Of a DNA stretch of 64,000 nt, positions 1-11,404 are shown piece by piece. The DNA is from Parelaphostrongylus tenuis. Taxonomy: Eukaryota; Nematoda; Chromadorea; Rhabditida; Metastrongylidae. Positions within the stretch are counted from its first letter, which is position 1. Each line of letters begins with the position of its first letter. The notes beneath the pieces were generated by a model that saw only the letters and a program-made list of their open reading frames with translations, was not told the DNA's origin and did no database searches. The translations under genes and the position numbers were made by a program. The stretch lies in NCBI GenBank assembly GCA_019055375.1, contig JAHQIW010000200.1, forward strand, positions 62,001-126,000. Direction: 5' to 3'.

Positions 1-218
1 GTAGCTACAAAAGGTAATTGATCGCCTCAGGATGCGAGGAAGAGCACTTTTGGTTTGACGCCTGGTACACTGAGTAAGCTATAAACCGAATACCAAAAGT
101 ACAGGAAGTAGTCTTTGCCAGAACTAACAAGGAGTAAGATAAAGTAATACTTATGCGTGATGGTCAGCCTTCACCTTTATCCTATTCATAAGTGGAATCA
201 ACCACATCAGACTCTAAG

Positions 219-338
219 TGTTGAAAAGAATTGTGAGAACGCTAAAGATTCGAAGAAGCATCCACTCACCTGCTAGTTCTGATGATGAGAGCGAAAGAGG
301 TCGTTTTATCACAAAAACGCTTTCATCGTGCAAAGCTG
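219..338 (+). CDS. Candidate internal exon, unidentified basic/Ser-rich protein
   Basis: An open stretch lies between an AAG-type acceptor and a GTCAGT donor. It enters with two bases and leaves in phase 1. The 39 encoded residues start with a basic run (LKRIVRTLKIRRS) followed by a Ser/Asp/Glu patch (SPASSDDESERG), which looks like a cytoplasmic linker rather than chance translation. An in-frame stop lies just upstream, so it can only be internal. No partner exon was placed with certainty. The family is not recognised. Confidence 0.3.
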
Positions 339-744
339 GTCAGTACATAGGAAGTGTCTAAACTCATATAGGTGAAAAGATTTCTGAGAATTCATTCTTG
401 TAATTAGTATTATGTAGAAATACTATCGATTATGCTTTCGGAACGCTAGCATAGGTTTACCATCAACGTTTCACGGGTTCAGCCAAGTCCTTCAAAAACT
501 AACAGTAGCACGTTGTCACTGCTGCTATTATTTTCCTATTCGTACTACTATGCTTTCTTAACGAATACAAGGGTGTACAATACAGGAGGTGGGGTTCTAG
601 AGTTGATTTCATCAGAGAGCGCGTTCCGATAATTCCTTATCGTAGTACTTGATGTAGGGGAGATTCGGACTGCTATCAGTCGCGAAGCAGACGATTAATG
701 TAAGGTGTAGAGACGGTGAGATCGACAGTTCGTACCGTTTGCAG

Positions 745-939
745 GTGTGGTTTTTGTCCGATACGGTTGTGATGCTGGTGGGTGGTTCTGCGCAAGTTGA
801 CCAGCTGATGTACTGGGGACATCGGAAAGCTTCGAAGGCGGTTGGGAAGGAATATCAGCCACCTGAAAAGTCGAAGCCTATAGAAATAGCACAAAACAAT
901 TGTGAGACGGACAGATGTGGACGTATCGTCAACATATAA
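745..939 (+). CDS. Candidate terminal exon, unidentified protein
   Basis: Follows a TTTGCAG acceptor and reads in phase 0 to a TAA stop. It encodes 64 residues: a short hydrophobic start (VWFLSDTVVMLVGG), then a hydrophilic Lys/Glu/Pro-rich tail with YWGHRKASKAVG and PPEKSKP. The GC content is higher than in the flanks. The opposite strand is also open here, so orientation is not certain. It may belong with the candidate exon at 219-338, but their phases do not join directly. Confidence 0.3.
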   Translation: MWFLSDTVVMLVGGSAQVDQLMYWGHRKASKAVGKEYQPPEKSKPIEIAQNNCETDRCGRIVNI

Positions 940-1484
940 GATATGTACTGCGTCTAACGATCAATTTCTGTTGAGAATACGTATCTGTCAAAGCTTTTTA
1001 CAACAACATCGTGTCAAACTTATGAACAGGAAAGATGCTATCATTTAAAATTCGTTCCGATAAAATAAAGTCACATTACAAAATCAGTGAGACTTGAACT
1101 ACAGTACAACCATTCTGAGATAGGGGCAGAGCTGTTCGTGTGGTTGAACAAGCGTTACTGTCTCCGGGAGCTCATTAAATTTTTCACCATAACATCGCGA
1201 GATTCGCTCTGTCTTCCTCTTGACTATGTTTTAGTCTGTTCATTAGCTGTCAGTAATCACCCATCAATTGAATTTAGGCTGTAAATACTCTGCTGAAGAT
1301 TGGATTGGGATCAAAGAAGTGAAATACGTAAATATAATGCACTTACTAAACTCTGAAACTTGAACCGAGAAAATGAAAACTCCAGCGTATGCAAAAGAGT
1401 ACGATTTAGTTATAGTTACTATGGTGACAACTAGCTCGAGTAAGTTTGAAAACCCTTAGTACAATTCATCTTCTATATACTCAC

Positions 1485-1644
1485 TGGTGGCTGAGTGTCG
1501 GGCACTAATGGTGAATCACGTTTCTGTGCGTTGTCCTTCGATTCGCGTTCAGCCGATGTAGGATTCTCCTGGATTTGTGGCATTTCTCGATTTCCTTGCG
1601 TCGTCTTAGTACGCGGTACGTCGCCATTTGAAGAAGCATGTCTT
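1485..1644 (-). CDS. Candidate internal exon, hydrophilic low-complexity segment
   Basis: Has a good acceptor (TTTTATAG) and a consensus donor (GTGAGT). The 53 codons have no stop and give a Gln/Asn/Pro/Ser-rich disordered segment (REMPQIQENPTSAE, SPLVPDTQPP). It enters in phase 2 and leaves in phase 0. It lies on the same strand and downstream of the ARL13-type gene, whose model ends at a stop near 4184. A weak GTCGAT donor inside that last exon would join in phase, so this could be an alternative 3' exon. Otherwise it belongs to the next gene. Confidence 0.4.
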
Positions 1645-2394
1645 CTATAAAAGAAGATATTAAATTTATTATATGTATCCATTTAAAGTTTTTCGAGAGT
1701 TCTTGAAAAAATAAGTGTGTTTTCTTCCTACATGCCTTCAGTAAATATTCATGTATTCACGAGTTAATTAACTTTCTAAACACCTCACTCCTTCAGCTAG
1801 ATTCAAATCGTATGTACTAGTTCTAAAGGTCATCAAGCAGCGTAAAGACAACTGAATGTATATCTGATATTTATAATGACTTGTGGGATCTTCCCGGCTT
1901 CTTAAGTCAGTTTTTCGTCCTTCTAAACAAGCTTGATGATTCACTGACCCATAGGTGAGAGTTGGTCTGAGGTGGGAGAGAAACAATCGACAATGTATAT
2001 AGCAGAGCACATCCAACGACTACTTCAGGTTGCGGCCTCTTATTCGAAAAATAGAAGAATAAAAAAAACATAGGAAAACTCCAAAGTCTGAAATACAATA
2101 TGTACTTGTCATATAAGTAGATTTCTGAGTAGTATATTCCATTCGAGGCTACATGCGCATCATACTGCTCACCACGAATTGGACCAAAAACCGCGTGCGC
2201 AAAATTCAGAGCAAGTTCAGTGGGTTATAAAGGTTTTTTTTACTGAACTATGTGTTATCCTGCGATAGCTAATCAGGAACAGTTCGGAATAGGATGCATA
2301 CGAGCGAACGCCACTTTGTGTGCTTGCAATAAGCTTCTGTGGAAAAGCCAGTTGAGCGGTAATTTGACTGATAATAAATTGACAGTTAATTGTA

Positions 2395-2625
2395 TCATTT
2401 CATTTCAACCGCTACAGTGTCTTGATTATTGTAGTGAATGAGAAGAAACGCCGAATTAGACTCAGCATGTGCCTTCAGAAGCTTTGAAATGTTAACAGCA
2501 ATGTGTTTGTACTTGGGATCAAAGTCAAGCATACTAAATAACATACTACCATTCAAACCTGTTGAACGGTAGCATATAGTCTCTTCTACAATTCTGTCTT
2601 CTTTGAAACCTCTCAAATCTTTCAT
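2395..2625 (-). CDS. Small hypothetical ORF
   Basis: A 76-codon ATG-to-stop frame on the minus strand with balanced composition (many Lys, Asp, Asn, His) and no family signature. An internal TTATTTAG could act as an acceptor, so it may be a terminal exon beginning in mid-frame. No upstream exon was found. Chance translation is possible at this length. Confidence 0.2.
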   Translation of the reverse strand: MKDLRGFKEDRIVEETICYRSTGLNGSMLFSMLDFDPKYKHIAVNISKLLKAHAESNSAFLLIHYNNQDTVAVEMK

Positions 2626-2773
2626 TTACCGTTAAACCACTGTTTATTGTTGAGAAATCATCGAGTTGAATCACTCTATCTGAATAGGCGTAACAGAAAA
2701 AAATGCACGGTTGCGAATGGAATATATTCTACTGGCGTATCTGTGCATTTATACATATATGAATAAAGGATAA

Positions 2774-3067
2774 AGGATAAAGCTCTCAGCGTTGATCAAT
2801 CCCTGAGGGATGCGCCATGCATTCGACTTCAATTTCAACTTCGTTTGAGGTGATTGAATGCATATCTGGCCTTTACAATGACTCGCGGTGGCCTCCCGCT
2901 GAACCGAGTCAGTGCTGCTTATCCTCCCAGACAAGTTTGAAACCTGTCTGGTACCAATTTACCGACCCCGGAGGGATGGATGGCTTGGTGAGCCATGAGC
3001 GCGAGATCGAACCATTGACCTCGTGTGCGACGCAGAGCACCTCTAACCACTGCGCCACATACGCTCA
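2774..3067 (-). repeat. tRNA-headed SINE (family S1), inverted copy
   Basis: On the minus strand this starts with a tRNA-like head. The A box is TGGCGCAGTGG-like and the B box is GGTTCGATCTC. An invariant body follows (GCTCATGGCTCACC, then GGGAGGATAAGCAGCAC), and the tail has A/T-rich TCCTTTA repeats. Six further copies occur in the window, in both orientations. The conserved A and B boxes suggest RNA polymerase III transcription of the source element. Confidence 0.85.
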
Positions 3068-3193
3068 CATATATGAATACGACTATTATATCTGGAAGAA
3101 GTTGAATCCGACATTCTCAACTAAGCTGAATTTATTCGCTAAATCTGCCTAAATCTCAAGGTAAATGTGACCAAATATCTTAACGTTGAAAAC

Positions 3194-3600
3194 ATGATTC
3201 TTGATTTTCTTCTTTGAGCAGAACACGAGGTGTTACATTAAACTTTATTCGATAGCATCACGAGCCTATGTGTCTCTCTTGCCGGTGATCTCCACTTGGA
3301 TCATCCAGTGGAACACATATAAAAAGCGGTGAGTATGTTGAGTTTGATTTTTGCTTGATGCGATTGAAATCTAGGTCTGGTGATTTTCTCTAAAGAAGTA
3401 ATGGAGGTGTTTGACTGATTGTATTGCAAACATTTTGACCTTTCCAGGCTCTGAAGAAGGCGAACTGCCGAAACGTCAGCTATCGAATAAAGTTTAATGT
3501 AACACCTCGTGTTCTGCTCAAAGAAGAAAATCAAGAATCATACTGAAGCATGCCGAGGTTAATAGACAGTCGGTCTTGGGAGTTGAAAACATGTTCAAAA
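3194..3600 (+). mobile_element. Penelope-like repeat with inverted 5' arm (family 2)
   Basis: A right arm at 3479-3541 is matched exactly by its reverse complement at 3194-3256 (63 bp). The body between them contains GGTGATCTCCACTTG and a hammerhead-like motif at 3447-3482. The same body recurs at about 16070-16375 without the inverted arm, and its 3' part recurs near 51000. No ORF is left. An inverted extension and a hammerhead are both known features of Penelope-like retroelements. The right arm begins one base after the predicted cleavage site. Confidence 0.6.
3447..3482 (+). ncRNA. Hammerhead-like ribozyme motif, family 2
   Basis: Core CUGAAGA, a GGC/GCC stem II with a GAACU loop, and GAAACGUC. 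Flanking GGCU and AGCU can form a four-bp stem I. ACGU is self-complementary, so stem III would form best between two RNAs, as in dimeric hammerheads. Cleavage is predicted between 3477 and 3478. One extra A lies between the core A9 and stem II compared with the strict consensus, so activity is uncertain. Confidence 0.5.
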
Positions 3601-4183
3601 TATGAGAAGTTTTGTTTGAGACATAATTGAGTTATTTTTACTTTGATAAAATAAATATAAAAGTTGTCGGCAAGCATCATCTATTGATGTATGTGTGGTA
3701 TGTGACTTGCAATCGACCTTATTAAACATAGTTGCTGGTGATTAAATACATATCTGGTTTTTACAAGACTTTTTCTACCAATCTGTTGACCCACAGTTTT
3801 CATCCTTACCAATCTATTGAGCCGGAGTATTCACTCCTGAACAGATTTCTCATACCAATCTACCGACGTCGATAGAGACTGAAGATTTGGTTGGTCCAGA
3901 ATGCGCGATCGAATAAGCGGCGACTTAGATGTTTCCCATATTTCTCACGTGCGCCAATGCGTGGGGATCGCTATGAATATTATCTTCATTTTCTTGTTAC
4001 AAGTAGAAATCATAAGGACGTGGTGTCGCCCCAGTAAGGCCAAGCATTCCAACATCGCCCACGTTTCGGCAACGGCCGAGAAAATCATTAAAAGGATTGT
4101 CAAAACCTCACGTTTTATCAGTTAGCTTTGATCTCGAATTTTGTTTGATGCTATCAAAAAGATCAGCATCACAGTTTATTTTT

Positions 4184-7100
4184 TCATAATTCGTCTTCAC
4201 AGCATGCGAATTCTGCAGCTTTTGCATTTGTTTGTGTTCTTTCCATCGACCTTCTTTGAAGGTTTTTGAACTTTCGCTTTGGTTCCGGTCTAGCTAAGGA
4301 AATGTCGTCTTCTCTTTGAACGTCATCAAAAACTGGTTGATTTATTCTTTTTCGACTTCTCGGATAGTCGGGCTGGAATGTTTTTACTTAAATTAAATTG
4401 AATAAACCATTCCCAAGTAAACCTAGTACGAATCTTCCGCCTGGAAGAATGAAGCTTGGTGAGTTCGGAGTTGACTAGTTCTTTCAATAGCGCAAATTGC
4501 ATCAATCAGTTAGAATTAATGAATAGTTTTCTTAAAAAGCATAATTCACACATGCACTCAACGTGAATTGGTTTTCAATCAAGCTGTTTTTTTTTTACTT
4601 GCCCTTCTAGTTCGGCGATTTCGCTGTTCTTCCTGTCCTGTTCCTGGTGCATCAATCGTATGCGCCGTTCATCACGTTCCGCTTGTTGACGCAGTTTCAA
4701 TGCCATTTCGGCGGATTGAACTCCTTCTGACAGAAATACGTAATGCTCAATTATCTGAAATGATAATTAGTAAGACTTGAGTTTACATGATTTCCCGATT
4801 TACGAAACAACTGAATGATGGAAACAGTCAAAAATAGCAATTTTCAGGTGGGTTTTCGTGAAACAGTAAACCTTAAAGATGTCAATAGTAGTGCCATAGT
4901 CACATTCTTCTGAATATCAAATATATCTCACATTTTGCTTTATTTCATCTATAAGGGCCAATCTCAACATGTATGATTCTCATTGACAAAGATCAAATTG
5001 CCTAGATTCATACTAACGAAGTAGGACCAAAAATACCCTATGAAGGAAGTTTCAAATTTAGTGATTAGTAATGCTATTTTACTAAGTGTCAAAGTTGGCG
5101 TAAGTCAGTTGCTCATCCTTCCTTAGCAGAACAGCATTGCACGATACAGTGCATTGCATTTTCTTATAAGGTAATTGATGTGATAATGCTTCAAAGAAGA
5201 ATTTGATTATCCTGATGGCGGAGCGATTAGTGGCATAGTCCATCAAAACGGAGGTGCTCGTTCAACTCTGCTCTGACGTCCTTCTGCATTACATGTTGGA
5301 ACGTCTTGGCTTGCATGCATTCAAGACTGCAAGAGAAATCGTTTCGACGATCATTCTATGAAAATCTTGAATAAGGCGAACTCCTCAAACAGCAGTCAAA
5401 GTAGCACGCGATATCTTCAGAGACATCTAGGACGGTGAATGCGTGGAAGTGAATCAGTTGCTTTGCCAGAAGCTCTGAATCCGCCCAGTAAAATGTGATG
5501 ATGGGTTATATAGGTAAATAACAGATATTTTTTGTAAATTACTGCCCATTCTTTTTATTACTAGAGGAGGATCTGAAATACAACTATAAGAATGCTGACA
5601 TGAGAAGTGTAGATTGATCTAACTGAGTTTAGTGCCGATTTGCGCTCTTTGAATCAATCTCCTTGATGAGTAATTACTGATAATAACCAATATATTTAAC
5701 CTTCTTGGAAAAGCATGTATAAAACATACACGATTTTCTCGAGAACTTCCTCGTTGGAAAGTATTTTACCCCGGACTTTCACTGAATATTCGAAAACTTA
5801 AATTTCAGCAACCCTGATGTGTTTGATTTTCAAAAAAGCCGTTCTTATTACGTTGTAGCAGCAAAAATAATATCATGTTTCACACCTGCTGCTTCGTTCG
5901 TTTGGCTGAGATCCATGGATAGCTTTTCATGGGGCTACTAGTAGTCATTCGCTATAGTCAAATCTCAGCGATTTAGATGCTTGAATTGGTTTTCGAAAAG
6001 GTCCATTACTATGTAATGTCCGCTTCATGGATCAGATTGGATGACTTGCAACCAAGTTTCTGATACGCCACTGGCACTCCGGACTTGAGTTTATTCTTAT
6101 CTGAGTTTCTGAATGAGACTCCTGCGTTGCCACAGAGTAAATGACGGTCATTAGTTGATCAATCCTTAATGCAGATTTCTGGAGCACAATTCCCACACAA
6201 GAGATGACAAGCAGTGCTAGATATGTTTCGAATATAGAAACTTGGTATAACTGGATAATCTTGAGGATTTTGTCACTGTTCCATACCCTTGTTCATACAG
6301 CCATAGATACAATTTTCAAAGTTCAAGGCTGCCTACATCTTTTCAATGAAAGGCACGTCTAAGGTCATCATAAACACATTGACCTAGAGTGTGAGGACCT
6401 ACTCTTACTACTCTTTATAGGCGGATGTATAGGCCCCGAGAGGATTGTTTAAAGATGAATATGAAAAAAAAACATGAAAATTCGGAAAAATCATTGCTAA
6501 AATCTCAAACTCCACATTTCTGATGAACAAACTTTTGCGCATAGGGAGTATTTAAACTTGATGTTCTAGCAGTTCCCAACCTTATTCTACTCGATTCTAC
6601 GCATATGAAAATTTGGAAAAATAATTGAATAAGCCCTCGAATCGATTTATTCAAAACTCGGCATGCTTTTCAGTGATCAGCATTTGCTCACCTTATCGAC
6701 GAATACGCAAAATTGTATCAGTAATGGACTGCGAACACGTCGGGACCTTTTTGATACCGGTGGCGGTGGCTGTTTTGCATTATCCAGCTGAAATTGTTAT
6801 ATTCTATCACCGATACAGCTGACAGTTTCTTTGCAGTAGTTTGAAAAATAAATATCATCTGTTCCCCGCCTATGTTTTGACTAGAACAAACGGTAAAGTA
6901 TTTCAAAAATACCAGCCAAGAGCAATCGAGGGTCTAACACTGTCGATCTAGTGTTTTTTCACTAGGCGGCAATTGTGTAAATCGTTCGTCGTCACCTAAT
7001 CTTTATAGGAGGATGTAGGGGCCCCGAGAGGATTCGCTGAAGACGAAGGGCCTGCCCGACAGACGAGGCTGTAAAGCCGAACCACGTGTATCGCGCTGTA

Positions 7101-10100
7101 CAAGAGCCCATAACAGACTACATGATATACTTGCTCAAATATAATCATGATACGTTTCAAATTAGTTAAAATTGTAATTTTTCGTATTAAAAGATAGATG
7201 ACATCGATACAAACGACAACTATTCATTGAAAATGGAACTGACACCTCTCCCTTGTACTCGTGCACGTGCGTGATGAATATCATCTGACCATGTTGCATA
7301 CCGACAGCGTTGAGATCGGCCTGGATTAAGAGTAATGTGGAAATGTCAACGCAATTGTTGTGGAAAATCAGATTTGTGCTAGAGCAATATGCACCGCATC
7401 CAATTATTGGTCATTTCATTGTATTAGTCATTAACCTCCATAGAAGCGGCACGGAAAGGGCCTTAATTAGAGATAAGTGCAACAATGCATGCGCAGTCAC
7501 TGGTTCGAGCTTTCTGAATCAACTAACCAAATTTTTCGCTCCCAGCGGCGCTGAAAAATCGATAGCAGGCTCATGTATATAGCACCCTAACGTCCACAAA
7601 TCCCAATTGTGAAGAAAAAGCGCTACGGCTATTCTAGGACCCCAAGGGAAAGTCTAGTTAACGGATATTTGAAGACGTTGATGGATCACCAGCCGACCAG
7701 CCACGAGACTACGTAGTGCATCTCCATACGGCGCACGGCAAGTTGAATATGCATCGAAAACAACGTTATGATTCTTTGAGACAAAGGTGGATCGCGGAGA
7801 TGGACGACTCCCTGCTTATTCTGCGCTGATTTTTCATATGCAATCCGTACTCACATAAATATGTTAGATCATGCTTGCGTAAGTGTGTTCATGTGTATGC
7901 ATCCTTTATACGATTATGTGTAATTGTCCGAATTCATTTGTAGAATGCGGCTATGCATTATATCCTATAAGTTAAGTTGGACAAAAGCCTACAACCAATT
8001 GACCGAAATATGCATGGGAAATCGCTAGAAGTAGATCTAATGAAATAGGTCTCATACCTACTCTGAAAGAGACTGACAAGCTACCCATGGTTAGATCCAG
8101 CGCACACTCTCCGAGGTAGACAGGCTATGTGTGAATAGCAAAACACAGTGAGTGAAATTAACCTCATTTTTCCAACTTAAGAAATTTTGGTTATGTAAGA
8201 TAAGCATATAGTGCGCCGCTTTTGATAACTATACCCTCTTTTTTTTCAGCAAAAAGGCCGATTTTGGCCATTTATGACAACATGATGATTGTGAAAGTTT
8301 TTTTCCATTGATAAGAGCCACCTCATTCTAACCCAGTGATTGACTTTATATCAAATATCAGGTGGTCATGAATTCAATTGCATCACGTGTAATTCGTTAA
8401 TCATTAGGTAACTCAATGCAGACAAATCTAGTCTTCATCGGTAGCCGATCAGTCCCAAATCAGTCTAGAGGTTCCAACTTGTTCGGCCGGAAAAGCCTCG
8501 CATACAATGGTTTCATCTCACTGTTTATAGAAAATTATCCACAGTTAGCCTATCTATACTATGCGATTCTACCCCATGCTTGCTTCTCAATGAAAATACT
8601 AAACTCACATTCAAGGGAGATCCGGACAAAATCACCGGTCACATGGCGGATCATGTAGGAATAACGATGAAAGAAAATTTTACTCATAGACTCACACCAA
8701 TGGTAAAGTCGAATTCGTCAAGTTCCGTGGGTTTTCGCTTATTCAGCACGATTAGGAATGGTTTACTGGCAGTACCTCGATGGTGTTGAAGCTGTAGAAT
8801 ATCACAGATTCGCAGATAAAGGAAACATGGCTCCGAACGTCATGCGAATAACTAACAGCCTAGCTTTCAATATTACCTTTCTTATTGTTTCATAATTCTC
8901 TTCAAGGCGTTCCTCATTCGATATGTCAACAACGTACATTATTCCATGTACCTAAACGAATGGATATGTTTGGGAAGTCACAAAGTTGTTTGTCAGTCAC
9001 AAATCCTTTGTTGAACATTCAGCAGATGGACACTGTCTTGAGAGCTGATGGATCTTAGACGATCAAAAGAAACACTGCTGGCGTACCCACATCATTTCAG
9101 AGATGTACTCATTGAAACTTTACCTCAGCATAATAATTCGTCCAAATATCACGAATTCGTTCGTGTCCCCAAGATCGTACACTTTGATCCGGAAGTCGTC
9201 ATCGTATTCCATGTCTATCATTGAAAAACCGTTGGTAGATAGCACGCTGCGGGGATCTTCTGCAATTCATACTATAGCTTACGATGAATATCAATGAATA
9301 CGGTGGTAAAGGAAATAGTAAGAAATTCATTCAAGTAGGCAGGCCCCTGTTCACGAACGCATCTAAGAAAATTATATAGTATCAATGTCATGGGAGAATT
9401 ATTCCCTAAACTGATTGCAATGCCGAGGAGGACTCCACAAAAGTAAGCAAAGATTTCTGGACAGGCTTGTGTACTGTAAGGATTTGCTTGGCCACATGAA
9501 GCAAGATCTGTAATCTTTATTATATCAAATGAGATAAGGCAGTTACCCAAAGTCTGTGTATGATAAGCTACGAAGTACCAGGGTGAAAGTCAATGTTAGA
9601 AAGTTGTTTGTAATGCAATCGGAACTAAGTTATAGAAGTTTTAGTGAAAATCATTAGCGTATCTGACTTTCGCTGAAAGGTATCATATTAAGATGACATT
9701 TTACAATCCTTGTAAAGCAAGCGCCGAGCTCAAGCCCCTGTTAGCTCCCCAGATTGCTATTGACAATTTCTATATTACTACTATATCATCGGTCCTGCTG
9801 AACAAAGAGCAGACGGTCGTCATTTTCTTCTGCGAGGTAGTATCCGGAAATGTGAATTTCGTTCATGCGCAAGAAAAACCAAAACGATTTCATCTTTCTC
9901 GTGATCTGCGACTAAAAGACAAACAGCACAGCTGCAAAGCTGACATCACCACTGATTTCGTGAGAAATAAATACGAACGATTAAAGACATTTCATGCAAT
10001 TGAAATATTGACAAGCTTATTAGAAGAAAAAATTGACAAGTATCATGCGGACAACCATTTGCCGTTAAGATCTCAATCGCAAAGAGAGCCGAAACTCAGA

Positions 10101-10738
10101 GCAGGATGTTTAGTGAAGGCGCTGTGCAGGTTGCCAGTTGCTGAGATATTAAAATACTTAGCACGTTGTTGCCCTTATCACTGTTCCACGAAAGAGAGGA
10201 ATGGATATGGATTCAGAAGTAAAGTGACCGTGTACATTCCCTGTGGCCAAAAATGATTCGGTATATTTATCCATCGGTGCAAAAAAAAAACCACATCAAT
10301 CATGGAGCGGGAAGTGCATAGGAATAGCTTGGATTATCTCCAAAAAATAGGGTCGATGATTAATCAGAAGTTCGATAAGCTAAGCGGGTGGGGGGTCCAT
10401 CGAACAGCTGCTGCATCCATAAGGGAATAATGAAGACCCTATTGGTGCACAATTGAGTCACTTAGTCAACGAGTAACGGGTTATTAACAATAAAGTGGTG
10501 TAAACGATTATATGAAAGCTGACCTCCTTTGATGATCTTCAGTACTGTGGTTTTTCCGGCACCATCGACTCCGAAACAACCGATCTTGATTTCCCTGGAA
10601 CTTAGCAATTATCTTCTTTTCAGTTACTTCATATTTTTACTTTGAACGAGCGGAGATGCTGATTTTTTCACCGACTTTGTATTCTTTTTTCTTCTGAATA
10701 TGAGGAGACGTAGCCCAACAGTTAGTGATGTGGTACAT
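4184..10738 (-). CDS. arl-13: ARL13-type ciliary small GTPase
   Basis: ARF-family GTPase of the ARL13 group, which acts on the ciliary membrane and in intraflagellar transport. Exons read by eye on the minus strand: 10738-10641, 10594-10524, 9259-9124, 8951-8877, 8791-8698, 5188-5083, 4909-4872 (tentative), 4754-4599 and 4372-4184. The order matches the family: P-loop GVDGAGKTT; switch I region NGFS; VYDLGG then RIRDIWTNYYAE; MYVVDISNEERLEE; the NKxD position reads NKRK, so the usual Asp is lost; then a Glu/Arg/Gln coiled coil (QQAERDERRIRL) and a basic tail. Splice phases agree for the first six exons and the last three. The join between 5083 and 4909 is unresolved. One base is missing in the C run 9167-9170, where a fifth C restores DLGGHER and the phase. 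An AATAAA lies at 4175-4180, just past the stop. The start codon is the first ATG, but the frame is open further upstream. Confidence 0.8.
6404..6445 (+). repeat. Fragment of hammerhead repeat family 1
   Basis: The string CTTTATAGGCGGATGTA followed by GGCCCCGAGAGGATT matches the segment just upstream of the ribozyme in the copy at about 6905-7150. Only this short piece is present. It lies in the long fifth intron of the ARL13-type gene. Confidence 0.5.
6905..7150 (+). mobile_element. Hammerhead-bearing repeat family 1, copy A
   Basis: Same order as the copies near 26-27 kb: CAGCCAAGAGCAATCGAG at the 5' side, the ribozyme region at 7048-7109, then a tail with TACAAGAGCCC and CTTGCTCAAATA. There is no coding capacity. 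It sits in intron 5 of the ARL13-type gene, on the strand opposite to that gene. Confidence 0.6.
7048..7109 (+). ncRNA. Degenerate type I hammerhead ribozyme, family 1 copy A
   Basis: The architecture is kept: the outer stem I halves GGGCCU and AGAGCCC, inner stem CCCG/CGCG (imperfect), and stem II GGC/GCC with loop UGUAAA. The core reads CAGACGA instead of CUGACGA and GAAC instead of GAAA, so self-cleavage is not expected. Confidence 0.5.
9693..10256 (+). CDS. Single-exon ORF of 187 codons nested in an intron on the opposite strand
   Basis: An uninterrupted ATG-to-TGA frame inside the 1.26-kb second intron of the ARL13-type gene, on the other strand. It is the longest frame in the window that is not antisense to a recognised exon. 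The protein is Lys-rich with a helical middle (AIEILTSLLEEKIDKY) and a Cys-rich end (RCCPYHC). No signal peptide, membrane segment or known motif was seen. An A10 tract at 10281-10290, 25 bases past the stop, together with the absence of introns, suggests a retrocopy. It could also be chance, but the length and codon mix argue for coding or recently coding sequence. Function unknown. Confidence 0.45.
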   Translation: MTFYNPCKASAELKPLLAPQIAIDNFYITTISSVLLNKEQTVVIFFCEVVSGNVNFVHAQEKPKRFHLSRDLRLKDKQHSCKADITTDFVRNKYERLKTFHAIEILTSLLEEKIDKYHADNHLPLRSQSQREPKLRAGCLVKALCRLPVAEILKYLARCCPYHCSTKERNGYGFRSKVTVYIPCGQK

Positions 10739-11404
10739 CACGAAGCAGTGGTAAGCAAAATGCTGATCTGACCCTTTCCCCACCACTCTCTTTCAATCAA
10801 ACACCTAAATCCCTAAAGACGTCTTCGCTGGGAGCTACCTCCAAGATTGTAAGACGATTCGTCTCAGCCAACATTCAGCAACTTCCACAAAGCAAACGAA
10901 AGCTTCAAACAGCAATCGAAGCAACACTTGAAATGCTTGATAACTTTCTGAAGAATGAATGCTAGGGGATGCTGGGATACACACATACATTGCTATGATA
11001 CGTGGTAAAATAAAATGAAAAGTAGAAATCCATATGAGAGCTGAGGCCGATTTGCAATGAGTACTGCAGAAGCAATTATTAATTCAAAAAAAAGAACTTT
11101 GAAATTGATTGAAGCGCTACAGAACGAATATATTAATCAAACCTTTTTTTTTTGTCTGAGGAATTTATTGTCTTTGTGATAGGTCAGGCCCCCATTAACT
11201 CATTCTATATTTTTTTGGGTTGCTGGAGCATTTGATTTTCATTATCGTGATGAATTTACGAAAATTATGATCGCATTTGGATTCCTCGGGATATCAAGCG
11301 CTCTACAGGAAAACCATAGACCTGATTGTCCGATTTCTTCACGAAAGGCATAGAAGAAAGATATGATGCTTGCCGACTTCCTAAAGCGAAGAGGACTCAC
11401 TAGG

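Noticed and set aside
4040..4100. Minus-strand CTCGGCCGTTGCCGAAACG as another hammerhead
   Set aside because: GAAACG is present but the CUGANGA core and stem I cannot be drawn; left unannotated.
6690..6792. Pro-rich frame (AKQPPPPVSKRSRRV) between CAG and GTGAGC on the minus strand
   Set aside because: It would fall between GTPase-domain exons of the ARL13-type gene, where a Pro-rich segment does not belong; probably chance.
9272..9550. Minus-strand ORF of 92 codons with a TM7-like stretch (GNNSPMTLILY)
   Set aside because: It lies inside an intron of the ARL13-type gene on the same strand and no partner receptor exons were found, so a nested receptor is not supported.
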